DNA from: Chrysemys picta bellii
Taxonomy: Eukaryota; Chordata; Testudines; Emydidae
Direction of reading: 5' to 3'
Assembly: GCF_011386835.1 (NCBI RefSeq)
Contig: NC_088800.1
Span: 83,702,981 to 83,766,980 of the forward strand
Length of the DNA stretch: 64,000 nucleotides
In this document: positions 11,480 to 22,005 of the stretch, piece after piece
Position numbering within the stretch: position 1 is the stretch's first letter
Layout: the number at the start of each line of letters is the position of its first letter
Position numbers and translations under genes: made by a program
The notes under the pieces: model-generated
What the model saw: the letters and a program-made list of their open reading frames with translations, nothing else
Told to the model about the DNA's origin: nothing
Database searches by the model: none

Positions 11480-12425
11480 GCAAAAACGTTTTTTTTTTTA
11501 AAAGGAACTGATCAACACAATAGAAATTCTGTCCAGTGTTTGCCTTAGGTTATTACAATGCTAACATCGTGGCTTGACCAGAAGAGTGCAAATAAGTCTC
11601 CTAAAGAGAGTATCTGTTGGATGATTGCGCCAGGGTGAAGGGGGCTGTGGGATTGAGGGGGTTAACCTCAGCTCTGCTTCCCCTTCCCCTTCCAGCTGAC
11701 TTCAGTGGGCTTTGACTCAGGTCTGAAATTGGCTGCTAGGGAGAAAACACCTTTCAGGTCAGACTTCACACCTAGGGCCAGAGCAGAGGGGTAAAGCCCC
11801 TGACTAAGGAGAATTTTCTGTTTCTCTTCTGCCCACGCTTCCTTCTCTTTCCCTTTATAAATGCTGTCCTCTTAGGAAAATGCTTTGCCAAGTGCATTTG
11901 TATTTTTTTTCTGCTAAGTCATTCCATCAGTTCAATGATGCCTTAATTTCAGCTTGCAAGAAAGTTTGTTCTTGGCCTTAGATCTTGAGAGAGAGGATCT
12001 CCTGACAGTGGCTGGGTTGGATGGTGGATTCCACCTGGCAATTATCAATCTTTAAAAAAAAAAAAAAGATAAATTTGGGGAGAAAAGACCCAACCCACCA
12101 CTGGTTGCCCATGTTAATAGAAGAGAGGTCTGAAATGCATGAGCAAGGTTACTCGGGACTATGTCTGAGGGCTCACATGCAGCTCTCTCCATTCCCTGCT
12201 TACATTGTTGTATTGAGGACCCACAACTCTGTCAGGGAAACCACAATTCCAGGTATGCAAAGGAAACTCTTTCCTTTAAAAATGGCATCCATTAATGTCA
12301 GGGTCTCAGTCTGGAATTGATTTGACTCTAGTCAACAGAGCTGTAGCTACTGGGATTTCACAAGCGCGAGAGTTTGAAAGGTCTTTAATCTTTTCCTCGA
12401 CAAATCGGTCTGATGTAAAACCAAA
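11480..12425. other. No gene seen
   Basis: Contains an A15 run near 12052-12066 and no convincing coding frame. The 99-codon plus frame at 12021-12320 crosses that A-run and shows no domain. Confidence 0.5.
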
Positions 12426-12429
12426 ATCC

Positions 12430-12700
12430 TGACCACCTCATGGTTATAAGTCTTGTGGCAGTGTTAGCAAGAGGCTGGAGTGTGTGCCCTAGGGTCCTGG
12501 CCAGATTCCAATATGGGTATTTACATTCTGCCTTTGTAAGTTCCCCTGCCCTTTCAGATGCATAAATCAGTGTTCGTCACTTCCAGTCCCAAACCCTTGT
12601 GTAATGTCGCTGTGCAGTATTAAACAGCTGCTATGTTGCACCCCAGAGGGGGTTGCATTTCAGTGGCAGGTGAAGTGATTTTGGTGTAATCTGTGGGATC
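12430..12700. repeat. Unnamed dispersed repeat, copy 1 (partner at 58900-59180)
   Basis: Shares an ordered series of blocks with 58900-59180. Examples are GGTCCTGGCCAGATTCCA versus GTGTTCTGGCCAGAACTC, CAGCTGCTATGTTGCACC versus GTGCTGCTATGTTACAGA, and CATTTCAGTGGCAGGTGAAG versus CATTTCACTGGTGGATGAAA. Spacing is similar, which indicates two relics of one old family. Confidence 0.55.
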
Positions 12701-13190
12701 GTTTCCCACTGGTTTTCCACAATCCAGCCTCCCTGTGCCTAAGCCAAGCCAACTCCCCTGTTTCTAATGCTGTTTCCTGTGAACTAGATCCAGATCTCGG
12801 TGAAGCCAGTGTAAATCTGGAGGAATTCCAGGTTAGCAGTGGTGTAACTAAGATCAGAATGCAACCTTGTTTCTCTGAGGGATGCCATCAAGAAATAGAG
12901 TGGGGAGTGAGGGGACCCCCATCCCAACTACCTGCCTGGATTGGTATCAGAACTGCTGAGGCTGCAAAATGCACATACTGTGTTGTGCTACCTCGGGTGG
13001 ATTTCCCCCGTGTTAAAAGTGACCATGTAAAAATAGGCCCCTTCTTACTCTTCATACCGGCTCTCCGTGCATCTCTGAGTTGGATCTTCTGACTTCTTAA
13101 CGATACAAACACCTGTAGGGGCCTGTTAAACCCACAGAATTAAGGGAGGGTTCGCGGGATTCTGTTCTGCACAGAAAAAGATCAGTGGAG
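12701..13190. other. No gene seen
   Basis: Near 12800-12850 there is a weak match to the motif 'gtgtaaatc(t/a)gg(a)ggaattcca' seen again around 43170, 44800 and 22985. Otherwise it is unclassified non-coding sequence. Confidence 0.45.
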
Positions 13191-13194
13191 ACCA

Positions 13195-13390
13195 GATTTA
13201 AGGCCGGAAGGAATAATTCTGATCATCTAGTCCAACTACCTGCCAGAGAACCTTACCCAGCAAATCCAGCATCGAGCCCATAGCTTGTGGTTGAGCTCGA
13301 ACATATATATGAAGAGACTTCTCATTTTTATTTAAAGACTTCAAGTGAAGAAGGATTCAGCAAAATTAGAATTGCTGGAGATGTTCTAAG
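13195..13390 (-). repeat. CR1-type retroposon 3' end, minus orientation
   Basis: Begins with AAGGCCGGAAGGAATAATTC, then GATCATCTAGTCCAACTACC and CATAGCTTGTGGTTGAGCTC, then AAAGACTTCAAGTGAAGAAG. The GGCCnGAAGGnnn...GATCATCTAGTC opening is the reverse complement of a sauropsid CR1 3' end and matches the opening of the copy at 37979-38018. Confidence 0.7.
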
Positions 13391-16335
13391 AGGCAGATAG
13401 AACCCAGACATCAGGATGACCTGGAGACCCTGGTAGTTAGAATTATCTTTTGATTTGCGAAGGCCCATCATTATCAAGGAACTGTAGCTCTGACCCCTCC
13501 CAATGTCATTTCACGTAGGATTCAGAGCATAACCCCAGCTTAAGGCAATTGAGAGGATGAAATGGGCCAGACACGTGAGACCCTTCAAAGGGTTAACTAT
13601 TTTGTTTCTAAGTGGAGTCTGACATGGTGTATTACAGGGAAATGAAACTGATTGTCGGGATCAAAGCCTGATGGCTAGGCAGCTACCCATCTGGTGAGTC
13701 CTCACCTTGAGCTTTGGCGCGCTTGGTGGTTTCACATCAGCACCTGAGAAGTAAATGTAACAACCAATGAGCCAAACAGGGGAAAAAATGTAATTTAAAA
13801 AACTCCCACAAAACCCTCGAATGCTTTAAACCCTTAGCAAGCTGCAGGCAACAGCGCCCTCTAGTGTCTAGGATCGGGTGTGCCTCTCTCCAGACCTCAG
13901 CCAGGCCCATGCCAATAGTTGAGCCCAGCCTGGAATTTCACAGCTTTCTCCGATTTATGTTTTCTAGCACAGCCCATCTTATCTCCTCACTGCACGCATG
14001 AAGCCATCACCTGATATTTCCTGCCGGCTGTGGCCACGTCAGCTCCATTTAGCAGCATGAAATCGGGATCGTAACAGGCAGGGACATGTGCACATCAGAC
14101 CCCAAATGCCTGGCCTGGCAGCAGGATCACCTGCTGTCTGGCATTTTCCCTCTGTATTTTCCCCCCTTCTGCTGTCAGACACGTCAAGGGTCCACTCCCG
14201 CTGCTAGGCACAGCATAGGTCAAACTCTGCCAACAGAGGCCACATTCCTTGCTGGGGTGCATGGGGGCTGGTCCATTGATAGCGGCAGAGTTTCACCCAG
14301 TTGCATCAGCAGAGAATTGAGCCCCGTGTCTGGTTTTAGTGCTGTCCAAATATAGACAGAAACTCTCTGTCACAGGGTCCTGTGCAAACTCTCCCACTTT
14401 TGTGCCTGCACCCTGTGTTTAGGCTGGTGTAATAGTCTTCCACGCTTTCCTTTGCAGGATCCCCCAAGTGCAGCTCCCAAATCCCCCAACAGTTAGTGCC
14501 CCACAGACCCTCCCCAGGGTCTCCTGGCCCTTGAGGCTTCCTTGTTGGCAGAGAGACAGCGATACTACCCTCCTGTCTCCTCCCAGGTTAGCCTCCTCAC
14601 TGAGGTTTGCCCAGGGTTTTTAGAGCCCTCTCCAGCCCCAGGCCAGCTGTCACGACTTAGCCCAACATGTTCGTCTGAGCCAGCCCTCGTTAGGGCTTGC
14701 AGCTGGGCTCCCTGCTGAGTACCTGCATCTCTACACTTGGCCTCCTGGCCAGCGAGCAGGCTGTAGCCAGCATTTTGGCAGGGCTGTAAAGGGGGTTTTA
14801 CCCCTGCCCTGCCACACTTTCCTTGGAGATGAGCTCAGGTTTTGTGAGGGAATCGGGCTGGGTGCCCACACCCTTCTCGCTGTCATGAAGGTGAGACGCA
14901 AGACGTTTGTCCCTGTCACTTCCGTGCGTGGTTGTGTGTTACCAGCCTGCATATTTGCAGCAGGTGAATTTCAGAGTTGGGCAGTTTTGAGTATTGGCCT
15001 AAACCAGATTCTTAACTCCAGGCCCATAACTAACGGCACTAGAAGGGCTGGCCTACTTATCCAACCGGAAAATGGAAACACCACGTGACTTCTCTGACCA
15101 GTTGCAACGGGCCGGAGCTTTGATTACCCATAGAGCGCTCTTTGCAGTCAATCCACAAAGTGGACTGAAAAATAAATTCCATTACTTCCAAATGACAAAT
15201 AAACCTGTGATCTGCTCCTGAGCAGAAAAAGGCAAAGTTAATAGATGAATGATTCATTGTGAATGCTTCTCTCTGTTCTCCACTGACTCATCCCAGAGAG
15301 AGATTATTCCCTATGCTTCCTCCCCACCCTAATGTGCACGCACCAGGCTGGGGAAATGATTGTGACTTTTACAAGCTTGTGCACCATGCCAGGATCTTGT
15401 GGAGAACACACTGTCTCTGCTGGAAGATCTGGGTTTTCTCCACAATTGGGATCTGCATGTTCTGTTACCAGTGCCCGGAGTACCAGTGAATCTGATACAT
15501 GTGGGGCTGACAGGAAGTTTATACCTCTGCTGCACAGAATTCAGGGAATCTTTCTTCATCCTGCAAAATTCTCTTTCCTCGCCTTGATGCCCTCCATTCA
15601 GCAGAGAGCAGTTTAGTTATACCTCTTGTTTATTCATTGGGGAAGTCTTTCTAGTCTATTATTAACCCATTGAGGAAGTGGCTGTTTGGCACAGCCTGCT
15701 AGCTTACCTGGAAGATAAGGGAGTTTCAGGTTGTATTGCTTAACCGACAATGGTGTAAGCCTATTGCACCTCTATCCTGGCATGCAGCCCTCGCCCAGCT
15801 GTTCCACCTGCAGCCTCTCCCCCTCGGCTCTGCCAATGCACCTAATCTGCAGCCCACACTGCCTTGCCAACTGCTGCAGTCCTGAACCCTCCAGAGAGAT
15901 GGGCAGGAGCTGGGTTGGGGGATTGCAAAAAAAATGTTGATGACATGCCCCGAATTAAGCTCTTCCCCAATGTTTAGGGTGGGGGTGCATGGTTCTGTTT
16001 TGCAGGCATTTCCTTATTGAGCTCTCTAGACCTTTCTGCTGTCTGAATGAGAATTACAATGGTACTCCTGCTCCCCTCGCTTCTCTCACCCGCACGTCTC
16101 CTCTTGGTCCTTTCCTAATACCTGTGGGGCCATAGATGGGTAAGATCCCCCCAGCAGCTGCTAATTGGAACATGTTGGGAGAACAGTGAGCTTAGGTGAA
16201 TTCTGTTTGTAGGCTGTATCCTTAGCAATCGCACAAACTCCAGTTCAGTTCGGTTCTGCCTTTCTGGCTCTCCCAGACTACTTCCTCAGCCCCTGACTCC
16301 AACAGCAGTTAGAGATGGAGGGGGCAATGGTGTGG
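13391..16335. other. No gene seen
   Basis: No frame exceeds about 94 codons, and those present overlap on both strands. No domain, splice-supported exon or named repeat was recognised. Confidence 0.5.
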
Positions 16336-16339
16336 CCTT

Positions 16340-16520
16340 TTAAATTCTTTTCTTTCTTTCTTTTGAAAATTTCCAACCATGTCTATAGCTGGGTCATAAA
16401 ATGGAGAAATAGTTTTGTGAACATTTTGTCAAAAAACCTTCCCCGTTTTTTTATTTTATGTTTTTTTTTGTTTCAAAGTTAGTCATTTTGTCAACATTTG
16501 GAAGACTTCCACTGGCCCAA
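16340..16520. repeat. AT-rich dispersed repeat, copy 2
   Basis: Contains TTTTGAAAATTTCCAACCAT, ACATTTTGTCAAAAAACCTT and TTAGTCATTTTGTCAACATT. It resembles 6700-7000 and 20195-20420. Confidence 0.45.
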
Positions 16521-17770
16521 AAGGAAACCTAGTTAGGGATGTAGTGAGAAGAGCCATGTAAAACTTCAAATGGGTCTTTCCAATGTGAGAAGCCGACCGC
16601 TCCTAGCCGACGTGTAACCAGTGGATGCAAGGAGGCCCTGGACTACAGTTCAGGTTTTCTCCTCCATGTCCCAGGTGCATTTGTTGCCCCCTGGGCCTAC
16701 TGTACTTGTTGGATATTAATGAAAACTTTATTAAACAAACACTTTCCACCCTCACGGGTAAATCCCAGGCTGGATCTCTGGTGCGTCTGCCTTCCCCTGC
16801 GATGGGGATTTCGCTCTGGCCTGGACTCCAACTAGACCCTGGTGTTAACCTTTGCAGTGAACATATGTTGATTAAAAACCTTTGCCAGGGTAATAAATTA
16901 CTGGCGGCAGCTCCCTGAGCCTTTGATCCGAACTAAAAGCCGAGGGGGCGAAGTGCGAGCCTCATTTTCAGGGAGTGAGCTGGGGAACAGGAAAGGATTC
17001 CTGTGAAGAACCCCCCCCCTTCCCAGGTTGGGGGAGAGACAACCTCTGAGAGACAAGGGAAGGAGGAGGAACTGCAGGTAGGCTGGAGAAGTGGGTGTGT
17101 CTGGTGGGGGGCACTAAGGGAGTTATTTACTTGCATGGTTGGGACCCGATATCCAGCCAAACTGCTAATAACAGGGCTGGGCCTGAACAGAAGAACTGGA
17201 ATCAGGATTCAAACTTCCCCCAGGTCTGGGGGCTTTGGTTCAGGACCATCTCCATTGCAAATTGTGGGCCCCTCGTGTCCCCGCGAGCAGACACGGATAT
17301 TTATAGGTGTCTGGCAGGGAACGGGCCGTCTACAGCGACAGCAGCGGTTAATGGGCTCGTGTGTAACACAGCCTGGGTGTATTTGCGAAGGTGTGTTTTC
17401 CAGACGCAGACAGGAAAGCCTTCGGTGTTTTGTTTTTTCAAAGCCGTTTTTCTTTACCGTGGGCCGTGTCTGAACTCACCTCGTTTCTGTGGGGGATCCC
17501 AGGGGAGGAAAGCTGGGCCGGGGTGGGGGGAGCTGAACGGAACGTGCCGAAGACGAGGGTGGATCTGGAGGCTGTATGCGCTGTGATTCCTCGTGCTGTT
17601 TCTACTCTTGCTCTGATCCCAGCCTTGTCTCGGGCCCTTCTGTGGCCTGGGTTAAACTGAGTATTGACGAGCCCGAGGAGCAAAGCCTCTCTTCCTTGAG
17701 CGCTGCTTATTTCTGCTCCCACTTCCTACTGACTTCCCGTGAGCCGGGAGTGTCTCTGGATAGGTGACAG
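16521..17770. other. No gene seen; GC-richer toward 17000-17660
   Basis: Overlapping frames of up to 163 codons at 17003-17660 are open in several frames on both strands at once, which is typical of GC-rich non-coding DNA. Around 16880-16930 a TAATAAATTA palindrome and a CTTTGATC TCF/LEF-like site lie 25 bp apart, which is compatible with a regulatory element but not evidence of one. Confidence 0.45.
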
Positions 17771-17774
17771 GACG

Positions 17775-18095
17775 GGGCGGGAGGAATCAATAAAATCATT
17801 CCCCTCTCTGTGCCTTGGTTTTCCCATCCGTAGTGATACTGACTTACCAACCGGGCTTAGGGCATTAGCCTGGGCTCTGGGAAATCCAGAATCAAATGCC
17901 TGTTCCACCACAGGCTTCCAGCATGACCTGGAAATGAATGGGAGTTAGAAGCCTATATACCTGTTGAGGATCTGGGTTTTAGTCTCTCTCTGCCTCAGTT
18001 CATCTGTACAATGGGGATAGTAGCACTTTCCTCCCTCACAGGGATGTTGTGAGGATAACGGCGTTAAAGATCCCGAGCGCTCAGCTAAGTGCCTA
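17775..18095 (+). repeat. MIR SINE (plus a partial second MIR piece upstream)
   Basis: The main body runs from about 17855. It contains GGCATTAGCCTGGGCTCTGG, CTGTTCCACCACAGGCTTCC, CTGCCTCAGTTCATCTGTAC and AATGGGGATAGTAGCAC, then TGTTGTGAGGATAACG. A separate fragment at 17790-17840 (CTCTCTGTGCCTTGGTTTTC) duplicates the mid-MIR block, so two insertions or an internal duplication are present. Confidence 0.8.
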
Positions 18096-18389
18096 AGACA
18101 GATACTTCAGTGGTGGGTTGTGAGGATTAATTCATTAGTGGGTGCAATTCACAGAGAACCAGCACAAGGCCCAAGCCCAATTTCAGCTCTATTCTGAGAG
18201 CTTCAGTGGGACTTAACTGGTGCTTTGGGGTGAATTTCACCCCAGTATGTGAAAAGGGGCTTTGAAATCCTTGGCTAGAAGGTGCTATGAAATGCAAACT
18301 ATTATTACATTCATAGTTATAACAATAAATAAGCTCTGAATCCCCTTAACGGTGAACCAGAAATCATTACTTGCTATTGCATATAAGAA

Positions 18390-18575
18390 TAATAACATTG
18401 TTTGACATGTTCAAGGTATTTCATCTCAGGCCCCTCGAAAAGCAATTAATGAATTAAGCCTCACAATGTTACTGAGAGAGATGGCGTTATTTCCACTTTA
18501 CAAGGCCTTGCCCAGTCATTTTACAAGGCTACCCGGTGAGTCAGTGGCCGGGCCGGGCCATCTCATGCTCCAACG
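18390..18575 (-). repeat. MIR SINE, decayed
   Basis: Opens with AATGAATTAAGCCTCACAAT, then GATGGCGTTATTTCCACTTT and GGTGAGTCAGTGGCCGGGC. These are the minus-strand MIR blocks in order, but the central GAAACTGAGG box is lost. Confidence 0.65.
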
Positions 18576-18604
18576 TTAGGCAATGCTCCTTCAGCTTACA
18601 AATT

Positions 18605-18735
18605 AGGGGCAGCACTTGGAGGCAGGGCTGTCGTTTTGTTCTGTGTCTGTACAGCCCCGAGCGTAATAGGGTCCATGTCTAGAGCTCCGAGGTACTATGG
18701 TCATACAAATAATAGGTTATAACAATAATGCCTTT
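18605..18735 (+). repeat. L2/MIR-type 3' tail relic
   Basis: Plus-orientation copy: GGAGGCAGGGCTGTCGTTTT, GTCTGTACAGCCCCGAGCGT, AATAGGGTCCATG, then GAGGTACTATGGTCATACAA and ATAATAGG. It aligns along its length with 20015-20150. Confidence 0.75.
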
Positions 18736-18739
18736 TTTA

Positions 18740-20010
18740 GTTGTAAGGTGCAGAATTTACAGCTCTCCCATAAGATCGCGGCATATTTGTGATAAATTCT
18801 TCTGAAACGCTTAACAACAAAAAATAATGTTTTGCATAATAATCAACTTGGACCAAAGTTAATCAAAAATATACTGAAAAGCAATATAAGTTTTCTGACT
18901 CAATTGCTATTAAAATGTTCTGTCATAGGAGTTAAAACATTCTTACCATGGAATCTCATATGCCCTAAACAGTATTTCTTGTTCTACTGAGCAATCATCT
19001 GCTTTCTAACCCGTGTAGACCTAATGGGGAGAAAAGTTTCTAAAAGAAAGCTAGACACAGATGTTTAATAAAATCTGGCCATATTCGGTGTAGTGCTAGC
19101 CATCACAGCTATCGGTGTGGTTCAAATATGCATGCTTTCTTGTGTGTGTGGCTCCATTGGAGAAGTGTGCTCTTTGAAGACTTTTCACTAAGCAAGAATT
19201 TATGATAGAGGATGAAAATTATGCTTTGCTCCCTGAGGTCTCAGTTAGTGGGGTTTCTTCAACCCATTTTAGTAACCCAACTTGGCAGGGACTTGGAAAA
19301 TTTCCCCAGCGAAACAAAAAACTTCTAGGTTTGGATTCAGTTCCATCACCCAGTTGCGTTAGTCAGCATGGACCAATGCTCATCCCCCCGGGATTCAAAA
19401 CAAAGAAAAAACAGCTCACAGTTTATGTCCAGTGAAAAATAACATGCACGTGATGTAAGGCGTTACTGGGATTGGCTGCTCATTTTCGTAGTCACCTTAG
19501 CTGGATTTTAGGAAGTTGATGCTGTCGAAGCCATGTTTACCTGATGATGAATGAAGAACCATAACAGAAAATAAATAAATATCAGCAACACCTATTTTTT
19601 GCCAATCACGGTCGTCCAAGGTCACACATTTCTGTGTTAATAGAACCACTGCCAGAGTTTAGCATTTTAAAATCATCCCAGAGTAAAGAGGAACATCTTC
19701 AGGCGCTGTTATCAAAAAGAGATTAGACACTTATATGGCTAGCAAGACTATCCAAAGTTATCACCCAGTTGGTAAATTTTCAAAGAAGCTCCTGCGTGCT
19801 TTCTCCCAATCTGCTCTTCATGCCTGGGAAGAACTCTCCATAAACATGCAAATCCTTCTTTAAAACTCTCCTATGCCGGGATGTCTACAAAACAGTTGAC
19901 AACAGTCAGACAGCTAGTGACTACTGCTGTCATGATGACCAGTATTGTCTCATTGGTTCCTTATGCTCTCCCATCTGTCTGTCTGTCTCCATCCTTTATC
20001 TCTTGTCTTG
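18740..20010. other. No gene seen; AT-rich
   Basis: An AT-rich stretch with no coding signal. The 77-codon plus frame at 19202-19435 shows no domain or splice context. Confidence 0.5.
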
Positions 20011-20014
20011 TACT

Positions 20015-20150
20015 TAGAATTTAAGCTCTTTGGAGCACGGACCAAATTTTTGTTCTCTGTTTGTACAGCGTCTAGTGCAATCGGGTCCTGGTGCATGACT
20101 ACAGCACCTAGGTGCTACAACAATACAAATAATAAATAATAATTAATTTA
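20015..20150 (+). repeat. L2/MIR-type 3' tail, best preserved copy
   Basis: TTAAGCTCTTTGGAGCACGG, CTGTTTGTACAGCGTCTAGT, GCAATCGGGTCCTGGTGCAT, CACCTAGGTGCTACAACAAT, then an ACAAATAATAAATAATAA tail. The AT-rich simple tail is that of a retroposed 3' end. It serves as the internal reference for the other copies (3905, 5405, 18605, 43220, 48735, 52225, 55550). Confidence 0.8.
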
Positions 20151-20194
20151 ATTATAATTATTTGTGTTTTAAAACCCATGAATTTTGGAAGGAA

Positions 20195-20420
20195 TATCGT
20201 AAGTAGAGTTGGTCACCAAAAAATGATGGAAAGTGGCTTTTTGACAAAACTGGCAAAAAAAAAAAATCCGTTTTCATCCATTTTCCAGATGTTCACTGAA
20301 GAACTGGAATGTTTTCAGTTGCCGGAAACTGAAAAAAAAATTAGTTTTCAGGGTTTTGATTTTTTAAGAAAACCCTGAAAAATGTTAACAAACGTGTTCT
20401 TTGTTTTCATCACAATTTTT
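20195..20420. repeat. AT-rich dispersed repeat, copy 3
   Basis: GAGTTGGTCACCAAAAAATG, GCTTTTTGACAAAACTGGCA, GTTTTCATCCATTTTCCAGA and TTTTCATCACAATTTTTCAT. Similar in content and order to copies at 16340 and 38825. Confidence 0.45.
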
Positions 20421-20439
20421 CATTGGGGGAGGGTGCAAG

Positions 20440-20615
20440 AATAACCCCTCATGCTTCAAGTCTTAAGCCTCTAACTACTGTGGGGTCAGGAGGAAACTTT
20501 CCCTGGCCAGATTATGCCTGATCAGTTCTCCTGACGCAACCGGTACTGACTAATGTTGGAGATGGGATCCTGAAATACCGGTTTGATATAGTGTGGCAAT
20601 TTCTATGTTCGTACG
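20440..20615 (+). repeat. CR1-type retroposon 3' tail
   Basis: Contains GGTCAGGAGGAAACTTTCCC, ATGTTGGAGATGGGATCCTG and GGCAATTTCTATGTTCG. The order matches 36535-36720 (GGTAGGAAGAAATTTTCCCA ... CTGGCAATTCCTATGTTCC), so these are two copies of one CR1-type tail. Confidence 0.6.
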
Positions 20616-20619
20616 AGTC

Positions 20620-21800
20620 CTTTTTCACTCTCTATATCCAGTGGGAAAGCTATAGGGTGTTTTTAAAAAATAATGGACGTTTCCAGCATCGTAGCAACAC
20701 ATTTCTCCCTGGCACCCTTAAAGCTCCAACCCTATCAAAGATCAAAACTACAAATTGTCTACAAGCAAAATTTACAATAGACTTCCAGAAGTGACCTCTC
20801 TTGCCAAGATTCAGAGTGCAGCAAGTGGCACAGACTTTGGTTTCAAGCTGTTGCTAATTAGTTAAAGCCTTTTAAAAGAGTCAGGAAGTTCCCCATTCGA
20901 AGCCACAAGCTTTATTTGTACTCTATACCAGCCATTCTTCGGTTTTGGAGATGGTCTTTTAAAGACTGTTTTTATCCTGAGGAGGATGCGGAAAGGGGAT
21001 GTGTAAGGCGAGGTGATAGAAATAACATACACTACAAAGAAAAGCAGAAGGAAAGTTTGTGTTACGTTAAGCAGGTTACTCAGTAGAGATGGGGCGCAGT
21101 TAAACTTACGGCATCTCCTTCTGAAAAAAGATAGATTGATGCTGTCATTTTATTGGTTATGAAATAACCCCCCACCTCCATAAATTAGAAACGTGGTTTG
21201 ACGTCTGGGAGTGGAAAGTGTTTGGCTCGTATATAATGTGAGTTGCCTATGGAACATGATACATTACAGCACATGGAAATTACCTGCACAAAGATGTTCT
21301 ATGAAGTTATATTATGGTGCACTTTCTCCTAAATGGCGCTGTAAGCCGATCCTTCCAGTGAAGTTGTTGCACCTTGCCTCCTAGCATTATTGAACCATAT
21401 CCTACAACATGCACCCGGCCTATACATGCCGTTCTGTGCTCTTTATATGTGCCCTTAAATATGTAGGGTAAAATTCACAGCACAAAGCCTATGCACCCAC
21501 TTGAATCAACTTCAGCCCAGTGGAACTCTGCTCAACTCCCCTAATGGGCATAAGAGCAACTTAAATACTGGCAAAAGCTTGGTACTAACCTTTGGAATAA
21601 GGGGTAAATTTCACCCAAAGAGAGAACGGAAGCCTGGATCTTTCAGGAGGAAGGAATGGGCTACAAAGCCTTCCAACCTGTGCATCGTGGGTTTGAATTC
21701 AGCGTGTCTAAAGGTCGTAGCATTTGGTGGCCTTTGGGAAAGGAGTTTGTGGTCTCTGTTCAGTCCTAATGCTCAGCCTTCGATGCTGAGAGTAGGCATT
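20620..21800. other. No gene seen
   Basis: No coding signal. Around 21470-21620 two 'gtaaa(a/t)ttcac' blocks (21471 and 21604) flank the segment and resemble the palindromic 'aatttcaccc' motif family seen elsewhere in the window. Confidence 0.45.
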
Positions 21801-21804
21801 CAAG

Positions 21805-22005
21805 GAGACCTGGGCTTTGTTCCCAGCTCTGCCCGGCTACTTGTGTGATTCTGGACCAGAGATATTGCCTCTCTGGGCCTCAGTTTCCCCATTTGCAGAA
21901 GGGGCGGAATGATATGCAGGTATGTGCTGAGGCTCTAGCCCTTTGAGGGTCTGTAAGGAGCTTTGAGGTCCTCTGATGGACAGCTTTAGAGAAATGCAAA
22001 GTAGT
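21805..22005 (+). repeat. MIR SINE
   Basis: GGAGACCTGGGCTTTGTTCC, CAGCTCTGCCCGGCTACTTG, CTCTGGGCCTCAGTTTCCCC, CATTTGCAGAAGGGGCGGAA, then AGGGTCTGTAAGGAGCTTTG. A complete plus-orientation MIR in canonical order. Confidence 0.85.
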